A DNA stretch of 64,000 nucleotides from H2-BAC3 sp045863035 (lineage in GTDB: Bacteria; Bacteroidota; Ignavibacteria; Ignavibacteriales; Ignavibacteriaceae), in NCBI GenBank assembly GCA_045863035.1, contig BTUV01000008.1, positions 16,275-80,274 on the forward strand, read 5' to 3'. A program made the translations under genes and the position numbers. Positions 17,054-25,259 of this stretch are shown one piece after another (within the stretch, counting starts at the first letter, position 1; each line of letters opens with the position of its first letter). Under the pieces are notes generated by a model. That model had not been told where the DNA came from, made no database searches, and worked only from the letters and a program-made list of their open reading frames with translations.

Positions 17054-17647
17054 GTGTCGGGTTTTGCCGGGTTCTCCGGCTTGTCAGAGGTAAAAATTAT
17101 TCAAGGAATTGCCCATAAACATGAGCGATCCCTCAGTGAGTTATATGACCTTTACGGTATGCTCTGTTACAGGATTATTTACCGGATAACAAGGGACAGG
17201 ATGCTTTCTGAGGAGATTTTGCAAAATGTTTTCGTCAGGGTTTGGGAGAATGCTGAAAACTTTTCTGAACAGAAAGGGAGTGTTTACTCCTGGATTACTG
17301 CTATCACCAGAAATCTGGCAATTGATAAAATCCGCTCAAAGGAATTTAAGGAGCAAATGCTCAAAAGTGAGACGCAGGATGATTTTTCTGAGCATGAGAA
17401 CTCGCCTGGTCGTAACGGGTTGCAGTCTCTCCTGATTGATGAAACCGCTGAAAGGGTTACAAAGGCGATGAATCAGATTCCGCCTGAACAAAAATTAGTA
17501 ATTGAAATGTCATTCTTTGAAGGGATGACACATAACGAAATTTCGGAGGCACTGGAGCTGCCTCTCGGTACGGTTAAGACACGAATGAGGCAGGGGCTAA
17601 TTAAACTTCACAGATTGCTCGAAAAATATAATGATGGATATGAATAA
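17054..17647 (+). CDS. ECF-type RNA polymerase sigma factor (SigK-like)
   Basis: Group 4 sigma factor of 197 residues. Region 2 covers about 25-95 (LSELYDLYGMLCYRIIYRIT, then LQNVFVRVWENAENF and WITAITRNLAIDKIRS). Region 4 covers 130-190 with FFEGMTHNEISEALELPLG and VKTRMRQGLIKLH. The layout resembles SigK-group ECF factors, which are paired with RskA-type anti-sigma factors, and exactly such a gene follows with a 17-base overlap. The start is GTG at 17054, 4 bases after an AGAGGT ribosome-binding site. Target genes are unknown. Confidence 0.92.
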   Translation: MSGFAGFSGLSEVKIIQGIAHKHERSLSELYDLYGMLCYRIIYRITRDRMLSEEILQNVFVRVWENAENFSEQKGSVYSWITAITRNLAIDKIRSKEFKEQMLKSETQDDFSEHENSPGRNGLQSLLIDETAERVTKAMNQIPPEQKLVIEMSFFEGMTHNEISEALELPLGTVKTRMRQGLIKLHRLLEKYNDGYE

Positions 17648-18437
17648 GATAAAACGAATTAAGGAACTTTTCTTCCTGGAGAAATTTGATCTCCTGACAG
17701 AAAGTGAAAAAGCGGAATTGCTCGAATTCCGCGATAGTGACCCGGCTCAGGCAGTGAAACTTGAATCTGAAAGCACTGATTACTTCAGCAGTATTGCTTT
17801 ATCAGGTCAGAGTGCTGAACCTTCTTCGCGGTTGAAGCGACAGATTCTCAATAATATATCAAAGAAGAAAAGTGTTTATTCACAGGGTTCTGACTCGCGC
17901 GTCACACCCCTGGTAAATTATCTGATTGCTAATCCGGTTGCTTACATATTAGGTATGGCTGTACTTATAGTCGCATCAGTTATATATATCCAATTTAATC
18001 AGGTGAATGAAAAACAGGCGCAGCTTGTTTCGCTCATGAATAGTAACCGCGTTTATGCTGAACTGGCGCAAATCATTTATCCTGACAAATACATGATGTT
18101 TGATTTGAAGACTTCATTAGATAACATTTCAGCTAAAGCGAAAGTTTTTCTGACCAAAGACAATTCAACCGGATTATTTCAGTCAGAAACCAAACTGCCT
18201 GCTAATAAGAAAAAAGATTATCAGTTGTGGCTGGTGAAGGACAGTAAAATGATTAACGGAGGAGTGCTTCAGGTATCTGATGGTGACTCAGTGTTATACC
18301 ACCCGCTTAAAAATCTGCCTATAGCCGACCTGGAACAAATTGACGGACTGGTGATAACTGTTGAACCAAAAGGCGGGGTTGATACTCCTTCAGGGGATCA
18401 GATTATCGTTGGGGTGCAGGCACCTAAGGAGTTTTAA
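17631..18437 (+). CDS. RskA-like membrane anti-sigma factor
   Basis: A 268-residue anti-sigma factor for the preceding ECF sigma. The cytosolic N-terminal domain (1-95) contains ELFFLEKFDLLTESEKAELLEF; it lacks the HxxxCxxC zinc motif. One transmembrane helix lies at about 105-125 (YILGMAVLIVASVIYIQF). The C-terminal extracytoplasmic RskA domain (about 150-268) has YQLWLVKDSKMINGG and LVITVEPKGGVDTPSG. RskA family proteins sequester the sigma factor until proteolysis in the membrane releases it. The gene overlaps the sigma gene by 17 bases. Confidence 0.86.
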   Translation: MMDMNKIKRIKELFFLEKFDLLTESEKAELLEFRDSDPAQAVKLESESTDYFSSIALSGQSAEPSSRLKRQILNNISKKKSVYSQGSDSRVTPLVNYLIANPVAYILGMAVLIVASVIYIQFNQVNEKQAQLVSLMNSNRVYAELAQIIYPDKYMMFDLKTSLDNISAKAKVFLTKDNSTGLFQSETKLPANKKKDYQLWLVKDSKMINGGVLQVSDGDSVLYHPLKNLPIADLEQIDGLVITVEPKGGVDTPSGDQIIVGVQAPKEF

Positions 18438-18476
18438 ATGCTCAGTTCCTTACTATCTGATTATAAAATGTTTTAA

Positions 18477-18580
18477 TAAGACAGATTATAATTTTCCGAT
18501 ACGGATTAGTTTTAATTTACCTGGGGATAATAAATGTCTGCTATGTAGAATTTCTCTATAAGACAGATTATCATCTGTCT
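18477..18580. repeat. Direct repeat TAAGACAGATTAT, second copy within a hairpin
   Basis: The 13-mer TAAGACAGATTAT occurs at 18477-18489 and 18559-18571. The second copy forms the 8-bp hairpin AGACAGAT-TATC-ATCTGTCT (18561-18580). A related CTGATTATAA lies near 18457. All are in the 225-base region between the convergent anti-sigma and M28 peptidase genes, upstream of the shared terminator. Role unknown. Confidence 0.4.
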
Positions 18581-18609
18581 TTAGGAAAATGCAGTAAGTA
18601 ATTTCAAAA

Positions 18610-18648
18610 AAAAGCTCCATCAGTTGTTGGCTGATGGAGCTTTTTTAA
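18610..18648. terminator. Bidirectional terminator, anti-sigma gene / M28 peptidase
   Basis: A perfect 14-bp stem (AAAAGCTCCATCAG / CTGATGGAGCTTTT) with a 7-base loop has T runs on both strands. It serves the convergent sigma/anti-sigma unit and the fur-to-M28 operon. Confidence 0.93.
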
Positions 18649-18662
18649 TTGAACTAACTGAG

Positions 18663-20453
18663 CTATTTTGCCCCAAGCTCAAGTTTAAGCTGAATTTTTT
18701 CTTCACCACGGGTGACATCAAGATCAACAATATCACCGGGGACTAATTCCTGCAGTGCATAAACATAGTCGTATATGTTGTTAATCTGTTTTGCACCAAA
18801 TTTGGTGATTATATCACCTCCCTGCAAACCTGCTTTTTTAGCCGGGCTGCCCTCATTAACGCCGGTTATCTTGAGCCCCTGACCTGAATAAGCATAATCG
18901 GGGATAGTGCCAACATAGACCTTCCAACCGCCCATTCTCTGATTGTCTTTTCTGGGTACATTCACATATTCCGGTTTGGATTTCATCTGAGATATATCCT
19001 TAACCATGGCAGCAACATACTTCACAACAGATTCAAGACCGGTGTAATTGATTTTATCAGCGTCATCACCTGGTCTGTGGTAATCTGAATGAGTACCGGT
19101 GAAGAAGAAAAGTACCGGAATGTTTTTTCCGTAGAATGAGGAGTGGTCGCTTGGACCGTACCCTTCATCATTGAAGGTCAGTTTGATATTTGCCGGTTTA
19201 TTTTTGTTGAGGATATCCTTCCAGCCGGAAGAAGTGCCCGTGCCGTAAACAATAAGCGCGCTGTCAGTAAGCCGGCCAATCATATCAAGATTGATCATTG
19301 CTGCAATCTTCTCATTTGCAACGACCGGATTATTCACCATGTGTGAGGAGCCGAGTAGTCCGAGTTCTTCACCGGAGAATCCGGCAATGATAATACTGCG
19401 TTTAAGCTGTTTTTTGTTTTTGCTGAGATATTCTGCCAACTCCAGGATGCCGCTTGTGCCTGAAGCATTATCATCCGCGCCGTTGTGAATCTGCGGTTCA
19501 TCTCCGCGATAAAGTGAGTTGGCGCCTCCCATACCAAGATGATCGTAATGCGCGCCGATGACAATATATTCATCTTTGAGTTTTTTATCAGAACCGGGGA
19601 TATATCCGGCTACATTAATTCCTTCATTTTTAACTTCAGTAACACCGGTTTCCAATTGAACGGTTACTCCGGTCAGAACCAAGGAATGCGGCTGACCATC
19701 AGTTTTTATTCTTTCCTGTAGTGATTTTACGGTATATCCGCTTTCTGAGAGCATAGCATCAGCAGCAGAACGGGAGATTTGTATGGCAGCAATACCTGGA
19801 ACAGAAGCAGCGCGGTCGTAAGTGAGTTTCTGAAGTTTGTCTTCTTCAACCGGAGAAGGTCCGCTTACAAACAATATGGCTTTTGCCCCTTTTTCTTTTG
19901 CAATATTTGTCTTGTAGCGGAATGATGCAAACTCTTCAAGATTTGAATGGGGATTATCATATTCAGGATTATATCTGAGAACCAGTACAATTTTACCTGA
20001 TACATCAATGCTGTCATAGTCATCATAGCCATTCTCCTTTGATGAAATACCATATCCGGCAAATACAACTTCACCTGACACGCTGAGGGAGGAACTGAAC
20101 CCGAGCGGGATAAAGTCTTTTTCAGCTTCATATTTTTTATCAGCAGTTGAGAAAGTAAAGCTGTTGTTTCCTTTTAACTCAACTCCGGAGATGAAGGGGA
20201 ACTTCTGAAACCAGCTTCCGTTGAAATAAGGTTTTAATCCGAACCGTTTAAATTCATTGCTGATATATTCAGCAGCAACTTTTTCCTGTTCGGTGCCGGT
20301 CATTCTGCCTTTAAGTTCGTCTGAAGCCAGATGATAAATATGCTTCTTAAAATCTTTTTCTTTAATTTCAGGAGATGTCTGGGCATGAGAAAAGGAAAAT
20401 ATTCCAACCGCGAACGATGCGAGCAGAAAAGACTTATAAAACCTCTTATTCAT
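18663..20453 (-). CDS. Secreted M28 zinc aminopeptidase with PA and PDZ domains
   Basis: Exported metallopeptidase of 596 residues. The signal peptide ends near SHAQT (residue 25). A protease-associated domain sits at about 135-240 (ASFRYKTNIAKEKGAKAILF). The M28 catalytic domain runs from about 280 to 490, with zinc ligands in GAHYDHLG (near 297), GADDNASGTSG, GEELGLLGSSH, NLDMIGRL and GPSDHSSFY. A C-terminal PDZ domain (about 505-596) contains GLKITGVNEGSPAKKAGLQGG. There is no T9SS sorting domain, so it is probably periplasmic. Its start overlaps the PD40 gene upstream by 8 bases, and it ends the operon that begins with fur. Confidence 0.92.
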   Translation of the reverse strand: MNKRFYKSFLLASFAVGIFSFSHAQTSPEIKEKDFKKHIYHLASDELKGRMTGTEQEKVAAEYISNEFKRFGLKPYFNGSWFQKFPFISGVELKGNNSFTFSTADKKYEAEKDFIPLGFSSSLSVSGEVVFAGYGISSKENGYDDYDSIDVSGKIVLVLRYNPEYDNPHSNLEEFASFRYKTNIAKEKGAKAILFVSGPSPVEEDKLQKLTYDRAASVPGIAAIQISRSAADAMLSESGYTVKSLQERIKTDGQPHSLVLTGVTVQLETGVTEVKNEGINVAGYIPGSDKKLKDEYIVIGAHYDHLGMGGANSLYRGDEPQIHNGADDNASGTSGILELAEYLSKNKKQLKRSIIIAGFSGEELGLLGSSHMVNNPVVANEKIAAMINLDMIGRLTDSALIVYGTGTSSGWKDILNKNKPANIKLTFNDEGYGPSDHSSFYGKNIPVLFFFTGTHSDYHRPGDDADKINYTGLESVVKYVAAMVKDISQMKSKPEYVNVPRKDNQRMGGWKVYVGTIPDYAYSGQGLKITGVNEGSPAKKAGLQGGDIITKFGAKQINNIYDYVYALQELVPGDIVDLDVTRGEEKIQLKLELGAK

Positions 20454-21480
20454 CTATCCACTCCGCGATAAAAATATTTGTATCGTTCGGATTTTTGTTA
20501 AATCTATTTGAAGCAAAAATCAGCTTCTTGCCATCAGGAGTAAAGAAGGGGAAGCCGTCAAACGATTCATTAAACGTGATTTGCTCAAAACCTGAGCCAT
20601 CAAGATTAACCGTATAAAGGTCAAAATCTCTTCCGCTTTTACTGTTAATGTTGGATGAGAAGATGATTTTTTTACCATTTGGATGGAAATAAGGAGCAAA
20701 ACTTGCTTTACCAAAGTTTGTGATTTGTTTCATGTTGCTGCCGTCCGCATCCATTACAAAGATTTCTAAAGCAGTAGGACGCACATAACCGCTGGTAACC
20801 AGTTCGTTATAATCCTCAAGTTCTTTGTCGGTCTTTGGTCTGCTTGCACGGAAAACGATTTTACTTCCATCATGCGAGAAGAATGCACCGCCGTCATAAC
20901 CTTTTTCAAAGGTGAGGCGTTTCTGATTAGAGCCGTCTATATCACAGGTATATAACTCCGGATCACCGTCCCGCAGACTGGTAAAGATGATTTTATCACC
21001 TTTAGGTGAAACGGTTGCCTCAGCATCATAGCCGGGGGTATTAGTTATCCGGCGTATATTGCTGCCATCAGAATCTGCTATAAAGAGATCAAATGATTCA
21101 TATAACTTCCACACATATCCTTTGGATCTGTCGGGCGGAGGGGGACATTTTTCATCGAAGAGATGAGTTGATGCGTATATAATCTGTTTGTCACCCGGAA
21201 GGTAGTAAGCACAGGTAGTTCTTCCTTTTCCGTTAGAAACCATTACCTGATTTGACCCGTCAATACCCATTGTGAAAATCTGATCACATTCGAGGGCGCC
21301 ATCGGTTTTCTGAAATATCAGTTTGTCGCCTGAAAAAGAAAGATATGCTTCAGCATTTTCCCCCTGAAAGGTAAGCATCTTGATATTTTGAAGATGTTTT
21401 TCACCTTCAAAACGCAGTGTATCTGACTGGGCAGGGGTAATAGAAGAAAGAAGCAGAAGATAGAATAAAAAATGTCTCAT
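20446..21480 (-). CDS. TolB-like PD40 beta-propeller protein, exported
   Basis: A 344-residue protein with a signal peptide (MRHFLFYLLLLSSITPAQS) and at least five PD40 repeats of the TolB type, for example DGSNIRRITNTPGYDAEATVSPKG cut into SPKGDKIIFTSLRDGDPELY, FSHDGSKIVFRASRP, FHPNGKKIIFSSN and FTPDGKKLIFASNR. Such propellers bind proteins or act as N-terminal domains of peptidases; here the propeller and peptidase are separate but overlapping genes, which suggests a joint role in handling peptides. No catalytic motif is visible. Confidence 0.85.
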   Translation of the reverse strand: MRHFLFYLLLLSSITPAQSDTLRFEGEKHLQNIKMLTFQGENAEAYLSFSGDKLIFQKTDGALECDQIFTMGIDGSNQVMVSNGKGRTTCAYYLPGDKQIIYASTHLFDEKCPPPPDRSKGYVWKLYESFDLFIADSDGSNIRRITNTPGYDAEATVSPKGDKIIFTSLRDGDPELYTCDIDGSNQKRLTFEKGYDGGAFFSHDGSKIVFRASRPKTDKELEDYNELVTSGYVRPTALEIFVMDADGSNMKQITNFGKASFAPYFHPNGKKIIFSSNINSKSGRDFDLYTVNLDGSGFEQITFNESFDGFPFFTPDGKKLIFASNRFNKNPNDTNIFIAEWIDE

Positions 21481-21513
21481 GTGGGTTGTAATGTTTATGA
21501 AAAGTGAGTTGAA

Positions 21514-22251
21514 TTATTCCGGTACGTGTACTAAGAAATACTCCTTTGCGCTTTTTCCGATTGATATTGCTTCGCGCATGGTCATGTGCATATCATCATC
21601 CGGCGTGTCATCATCATGGCCGGCTTCAAGGATTGCTAAATCAGCATCCTTTGCATTACGAACCAATGCCTCGCAATACGCTGTGTCGCCTCCGTAGCAA
21701 ATGCGCAAATTATTAAACGAAAAGTTGTAACCAAGTGCAGGAACCACCCGGCTTTTACCGGTCTCAATAGAAATTTCTTTGTGAATAACAGGGAATGGTT
21801 TAACTGCAACATCCTTTGTTCTGAAAGTAGTGTGCTTTGAAATTTTCTTTAAAGCAATCTGATACGTTGTGCTTTTGGCGTAAACTTTACTAAACGCGCT
21901 GTAGATGCTCTCAATCTCAACGCATCCTTCCGGGTAATATATATTCAGCCGGTCGCTTTTTCTCACTACACGCAAATAAGTGAGAAATGACCAGACACCA
22001 CCTACATGATCGTGATGACCATGTGTTATAAAAATATCAGAAATACCTGCGACTTTTTCAGCGCTGAGTTCTTTGTTAATATCGCGCAAAATTCCGTCAC
22101 CCGGATCAATCAGAAAGTGATTTTTACCTGCCTGAAGAAGAATTCCGGTCGCAATATTCGGGATTGAACAGAATATCTTGATGGAGAAATTCTTTTTTGC
22201 CCACCGAATGGGATATTTTGAAATAACCTGTTTTGGCTGTTTTTTGATCAT
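21514..22251 (-). CDS. MBL-fold metallohydrolase (RNase Z-like)
   Basis: Metallo-beta-lactamase-fold hydrolase of 245 residues, with no signal peptide. The metal motif ITHGHHDHVGG is near 73-83, preceded by HFLIDPGDG; further ligands are in YGGDTAYCEALV and LAILEAGHDDD, and the final His in YFLVHVPE. The arrangement matches the RNase Z / arylsulfatase-like branch, but the flexible arm of true tRNase Z is not evident and the substrate is unknown. It lies 12 bases after feoB. Confidence 0.82.
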   Translation of the reverse strand: MIKKQPKQVISKYPIRWAKKNFSIKIFCSIPNIATGILLQAGKNHFLIDPGDGILRDINKELSAEKVAGISDIFITHGHHDHVGGVWSFLTYLRVVRKSDRLNIYYPEGCVEIESIYSAFSKVYAKSTTYQIALKKISKHTTFRTKDVAVKPFPVIHKEISIETGKSRVVPALGYNFSFNNLRICYGGDTAYCEALVRNAKDADLAILEAGHDDDTPDDDMHMTMREAISIGKSAKEYFLVHVPE

Positions 22252-22263
22252 TACTCTTCTTCC

Positions 22264-24297
22264 TTAGACAATAATCTGAGCGACAATTCCCCCGATTAGA
22301 AATGCAAATATCCATGTTGAAGCCCAGATAATCAGTCCCTCTTTTAATCCCCTTTCATTAAGCATAACCATAAATGATGCGATACAAGGCACAAAGAGTG
22401 TAATGGTAATAATGGCAACCGTTATTTGCATGGCGCTGAGACTCAGGTTAAATAAACCGGCTGCGCCAAAATCACGACGGACAACTCCCATTACAAAAGC
22501 GGTGGCCGCTTCTTTGGGGAGTTTCAGCCAGTTGGTTGTTACCGGTGCTAATATGTCCTGAAAACTGTAAAGCAAACCGGTAACCTCAAGTATTCCGACA
22601 AAGAATGCGCCTACCAGAAACCAGAGCGAGGCCTCCTTCATAAAACCAAGAGTTCTGAAATAAGTTTTCTTTACCACATTACCTGCACGCGGGAGCCGCA
22701 TTATAGGCAGGTCAATCAGCAGCGGGGATGATTGCCCGGGTAAAAATTTATTCAGCGTGGTAGAGATAAGTATCAGTACAGTAAAGATAACGAATATATA
22801 AATTAGCAGTGAGGCAACACCTGCTCCGCTAATGAGCACCGCAATAACTGCAAGTTGGGCACTACAGGGTATTACAAATTGTAATATCGCGGTAGCAATT
22901 GTCCGTTCACGGTCGGTCCCAAGAATTCTGGTGGTGATGGTTGCCATGGTTACACATCCGAAACCAAGTAAAATCGGTATTACCGCACGGCCGTTCAGAC
23001 CAATCCTGGCGAGAGACCTGTCCATCATTGTTGCGAGCCGGGGCAGGTAGCCGCTGTCTTCCAACACTGCCATGGCAAGATAGAAACCTATCACCAATGG
23101 CAATAGGAGAAACAACAGGTACGTGACTGTCATTGAGACAACACCAAATTCACCAAAAAAGAGACGGGGCAAAGCGTTTGGGAAATTGAAATCGGTAACC
23201 GCACCGGGGCGCCGCGAAAAATCCAGGAATTCGTTTTTAAGAGTATTGTCTGAATTCAGGTTGACAGGAAAACTAAACTCCTTCTCGTCTGTAACTTCCT
23301 CATTTTCATCTACTATCTGTACGCTTATTGTTGCGGGAGTAAATTCGGCAACATACTTTTTAAGATTGTACTCAAATACATTTTTCCCGATCGTGTTTTC
23401 CGTAAAATCAACTACTCTTTGTGATATTACATCTCCGATAAAAAGATACATGATATACAGCATAATAAGCAGAACGGGTATTCCGGTTATCGGATTAATA
23501 CTGAGGCGACCAAGGAGGTTTAAGAATTTACCTTTTGAAGTGTCTTCAAATTCAACTTCAGCACATATCTGATTTACGCGGTTTCTTCTTTCCACATAGA
23601 TCATCTCCCGGTCATCAGCGGTGCCATTCGGGACGTTGTGCTTCTTTGAGTAGTGTTCGTCACCTTCCAGAATCAATAACGCATCAGGACGGGGGAGCGA
23701 TGTATATAGTTCTTTTGAGAGAAGTTTGTCAATCTCTTTTGTCGTGTGACCTGCGCGGGCTTTTTGTATTGCTTCATCAAGAAATTCAAAACCCTTTTTA
23801 TCTACCGCAGAAGTCTCGTAAACAGGAACGCCGAGTAAGTCAGAAAGTTTTGTTGCATCAATTTTTATTTTTTGTTTTCTTACTTCATCAGCAAAATTCA
23901 AAAGCACGGATACTTTTTTACCCATGTCTATTAACTGCATGGTAAGAAAAATATCACGTTCAAGATGGAGCGAGTTTACAACATTGAGGACAATATCAGA
24001 ATCGATGATAACATCCCGTGCTACTTTTTCTTCATCGTTAAAGGATGAAACTCCGTAAACGCCGGGGGTATCAATTATTTCGTAATTTTTATAATTTGCT
24101 TTTGAAAGTGAAACGGTTGTTCCGGGAAAGTTGGAAACATCAACATACATTCCGCTGAGATGATTAAAGAAAAGAGACTTCCCGACATTCGGATTACCCG
24201 CTAAGACTACTGATTGTCTTGGCAGACTCTGGTTCGGAGCCGCAGATGAAGTATCTTTCCCCGATGACGGTGAAACCGTAAAGCCCTCTGATTTCAT
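22264..24297 (-). CDS. feoB: Ferrous iron transporter FeoB
   Basis: Inner-membrane Fe(II) transporter with an N-terminal GTPase, 677 residues. G1 is GNPNVGKS at 34-41, G3 is DTPG in IIDTPGVYGV, and G4 is NFAD in LLNFADEV. Two Gate motifs are present in the membrane part (about 265-677), including IPILLGFGCVTMATITTRI and VPCIASFMVML. An unusual hydrophilic insertion of about 55 residues (about 315-370, with DENEEVTDEKEF) follows the first membrane helix and should face the periplasm. The gene is third in fur-feoA-feoB. Confidence 0.96.
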   Translation of the reverse strand: MKSEGFTVSPSSGKDTSSAAPNQSLPRQSVVLAGNPNVGKSLFFNHLSGMYVDVSNFPGTTVSLSKANYKNYEIIDTPGVYGVSSFNDEEKVARDVIIDSDIVLNVVNSLHLERDIFLTMQLIDMGKKVSVLLNFADEVRKQKIKIDATKLSDLLGVPVYETSAVDKKGFEFLDEAIQKARAGHTTKEIDKLLSKELYTSLPRPDALLILEGDEHYSKKHNVPNGTADDREMIYVERRNRVNQICAEVEFEDTSKGKFLNLLGRLSINPITGIPVLLIMLYIMYLFIGDVISQRVVDFTENTIGKNVFEYNLKKYVAEFTPATISVQIVDENEEVTDEKEFSFPVNLNSDNTLKNEFLDFSRRPGAVTDFNFPNALPRLFFGEFGVVSMTVTYLLFLLLPLVIGFYLAMAVLEDSGYLPRLATMMDRSLARIGLNGRAVIPILLGFGCVTMATITTRILGTDRERTIATAILQFVIPCSAQLAVIAVLISGAGVASLLIYIFVIFTVLILISTTLNKFLPGQSSPLLIDLPIMRLPRAGNVVKKTYFRTLGFMKEASLWFLVGAFFVGILEVTGLLYSFQDILAPVTTNWLKLPKEAATAFVMGVVRRDFGAAGLFNLSLSAMQITVAIITITLFVPCIASFMVMLNERGLKEGLIIWASTWIFAFLIGGIVAQIIV

Positions 24298-24306
24298 ATA
24301 TACAGT

Positions 24307-24534
24307 TTAATTGGCTGAAAATTTTATCTGGCGGGCGAGATCATACCCGATTGCAATTTCCTGTCTGTTTTTCTGAATAACGATGGTTCCGCCCGGAAGC
24401 CGTTCGAGACAAAAAACTTTATCTCCTTCAGAGATACCAATTCTTATCAACTGCACTTTTATATTTCCGGAGGGGAGGTGCATAATGGTTATGAAGTTTC
24501 CTTTTTTTACCTGATCTAAAGTTCTAGTTTCCAT
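24307..24534 (-). CDS. feoA: Ferrous iron transport protein FeoA
   Basis: Small SH3-like cytosolic partner of FeoB, 75 residues. I chose the ATG at 24534 (METRTLDQVKKG) rather than an in-frame ATG at 24618, which would bury the start deep in fur. The signature LIRIGISEGDKVFCLERLPGG and the C-terminal AIGYDLARQI match FeoA. It overlaps the end of fur by 11 bases and is followed 9 bases later by feoB. Confidence 0.92.
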   Translation of the reverse strand: METRTLDQVKKGNFITIMHLPSGNIKVQLIRIGISEGDKVFCLERLPGGTIVIQKNRQEIAIGYDLARQIKFSAN

Positions 24535-24982
24535 GATAATAGGGACATTCCTTTTTATTTTTACAGCGGACAAAAAGATTAAAAGAATATGTAGAAGGTT
24601 CATAGCCCAGGGCATCACAAATCTCTTCCTGAATCTTTTTTATCTTATTGTTCGTAAATTCAACAATCCTTCCACAGTCAAGACAAATCAGGTGATCGTG
24701 ATTCTGGCGCTTGTAGTTACTTTCGTAACGTTTCATGTTATCACCAAAATTGCGAAGGGAAAGAAGATCACACTGAGTAAGAAGTTCGAGAGTTTTATAA
24801 ACGGTCGCGCGTGATACGCGGGATTTGTTGTTTTTCATGATGATGTACAACTCATCCGCCGAAAAGTGACCGTCAATTTCAAGCGCAGCATCCATAACCT
24901 CAAACCTTTCGGGGGTTATACGGTTTTTACCGTTTTTCAGGAACTCCCTGAATATTTCGGCTGCTTGCTTATTTTTGATCAT
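24524..24982 (-). CDS. fur: Fur-family ferric uptake regulator
   Basis: Metal-responsive repressor of 152 residues. The winged-helix domain covers about 10-90 (MDAALEIDGHFSADELYIIM, then RVSRATVYKTLELL). The dimerisation/metal domain has HDHLICLDCGRIVEF near 98-112 and a second Cys pair in RCKNKKEC near the C terminus. Together with the downstream feoA and feoB it makes an iron-control operon, probably self-regulated. No convincing Fur box is visible in the 277-base upstream gap. Confidence 0.92.
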   Translation of the reverse strand: MIKNKQAAEIFREFLKNGKNRITPERFEVMDAALEIDGHFSADELYIIMKNNKSRVSRATVYKTLELLTQCDLLSLRNFGDNMKRYESNYKRQNHDHLICLDCGRIVEFTNNKIKKIQEEICDALGYEPSTYSFNLFVRCKNKKECPYYHGN

Positions 24983-25123
24983 TTTGCTTATTATTAAGAT
25001 TTAATCTACATAAAAATAGAACATTTTAACTGAATAAACAATTAAAAAAGAGGGTGTTTTCTCACTTTTTCTTAATTGAAGGGCGTTTTATTGGCACTAA
25101 ACAGGGGCGGATATCGGTTTCTT

Positions 25124-25180
25124 ATCATACCGTGGAACCGTTCTTCACAGGGTATGATTGCCGGAAATTTCCGGTTTTTG
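25124..25180. promoter_or_regulatory. Hairpin plus palindrome upstream of ndh
   Basis: The inverted repeat ATCATACC(GTG)...(CAC)AGGGTATGAT spans 25124-25158. Three bases later comes a perfect 14-base palindrome CCGGAAATTTCCGG (25161-25174) and then TTTTTG. The block lies 80-135 bases before the NADH dehydrogenase start, in the gap divergent from fur. It could be an operator, an attenuator-like structure or a dispersed repeat; I cannot match it to a known riboswitch. Confidence 0.4.
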
Positions 25181-25259
25181 AATTAGTTACCCGTTTTGAT
25201 TTTTACGTGTAGAATTTTGTGTATTATGAAATTACATTAAACTGATAACAAAGAAAAAT

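Noticed and set aside
23123..23945. Long plus-strand open frames antisense to feoB
   Set aside because: They mirror the codon pattern of feoB, have no ribosome-binding site and encode no recognisable domain.
24535..24618. N-terminal extension of FeoA from the ATG at 24618
   Set aside because: The extra 28 residues have no similarity to FeoA and lie wholly within fur; the ATG at 24534 gives a normal FeoA.
24983..25060. Possible Fur box upstream of fur-feoAB (AGATTTAATCT, 24997-25007)
   Set aside because: Only an 11-base palindrome with poor similarity to the 19-base Fur consensus; AT-rich DNA gives such matches by chance.
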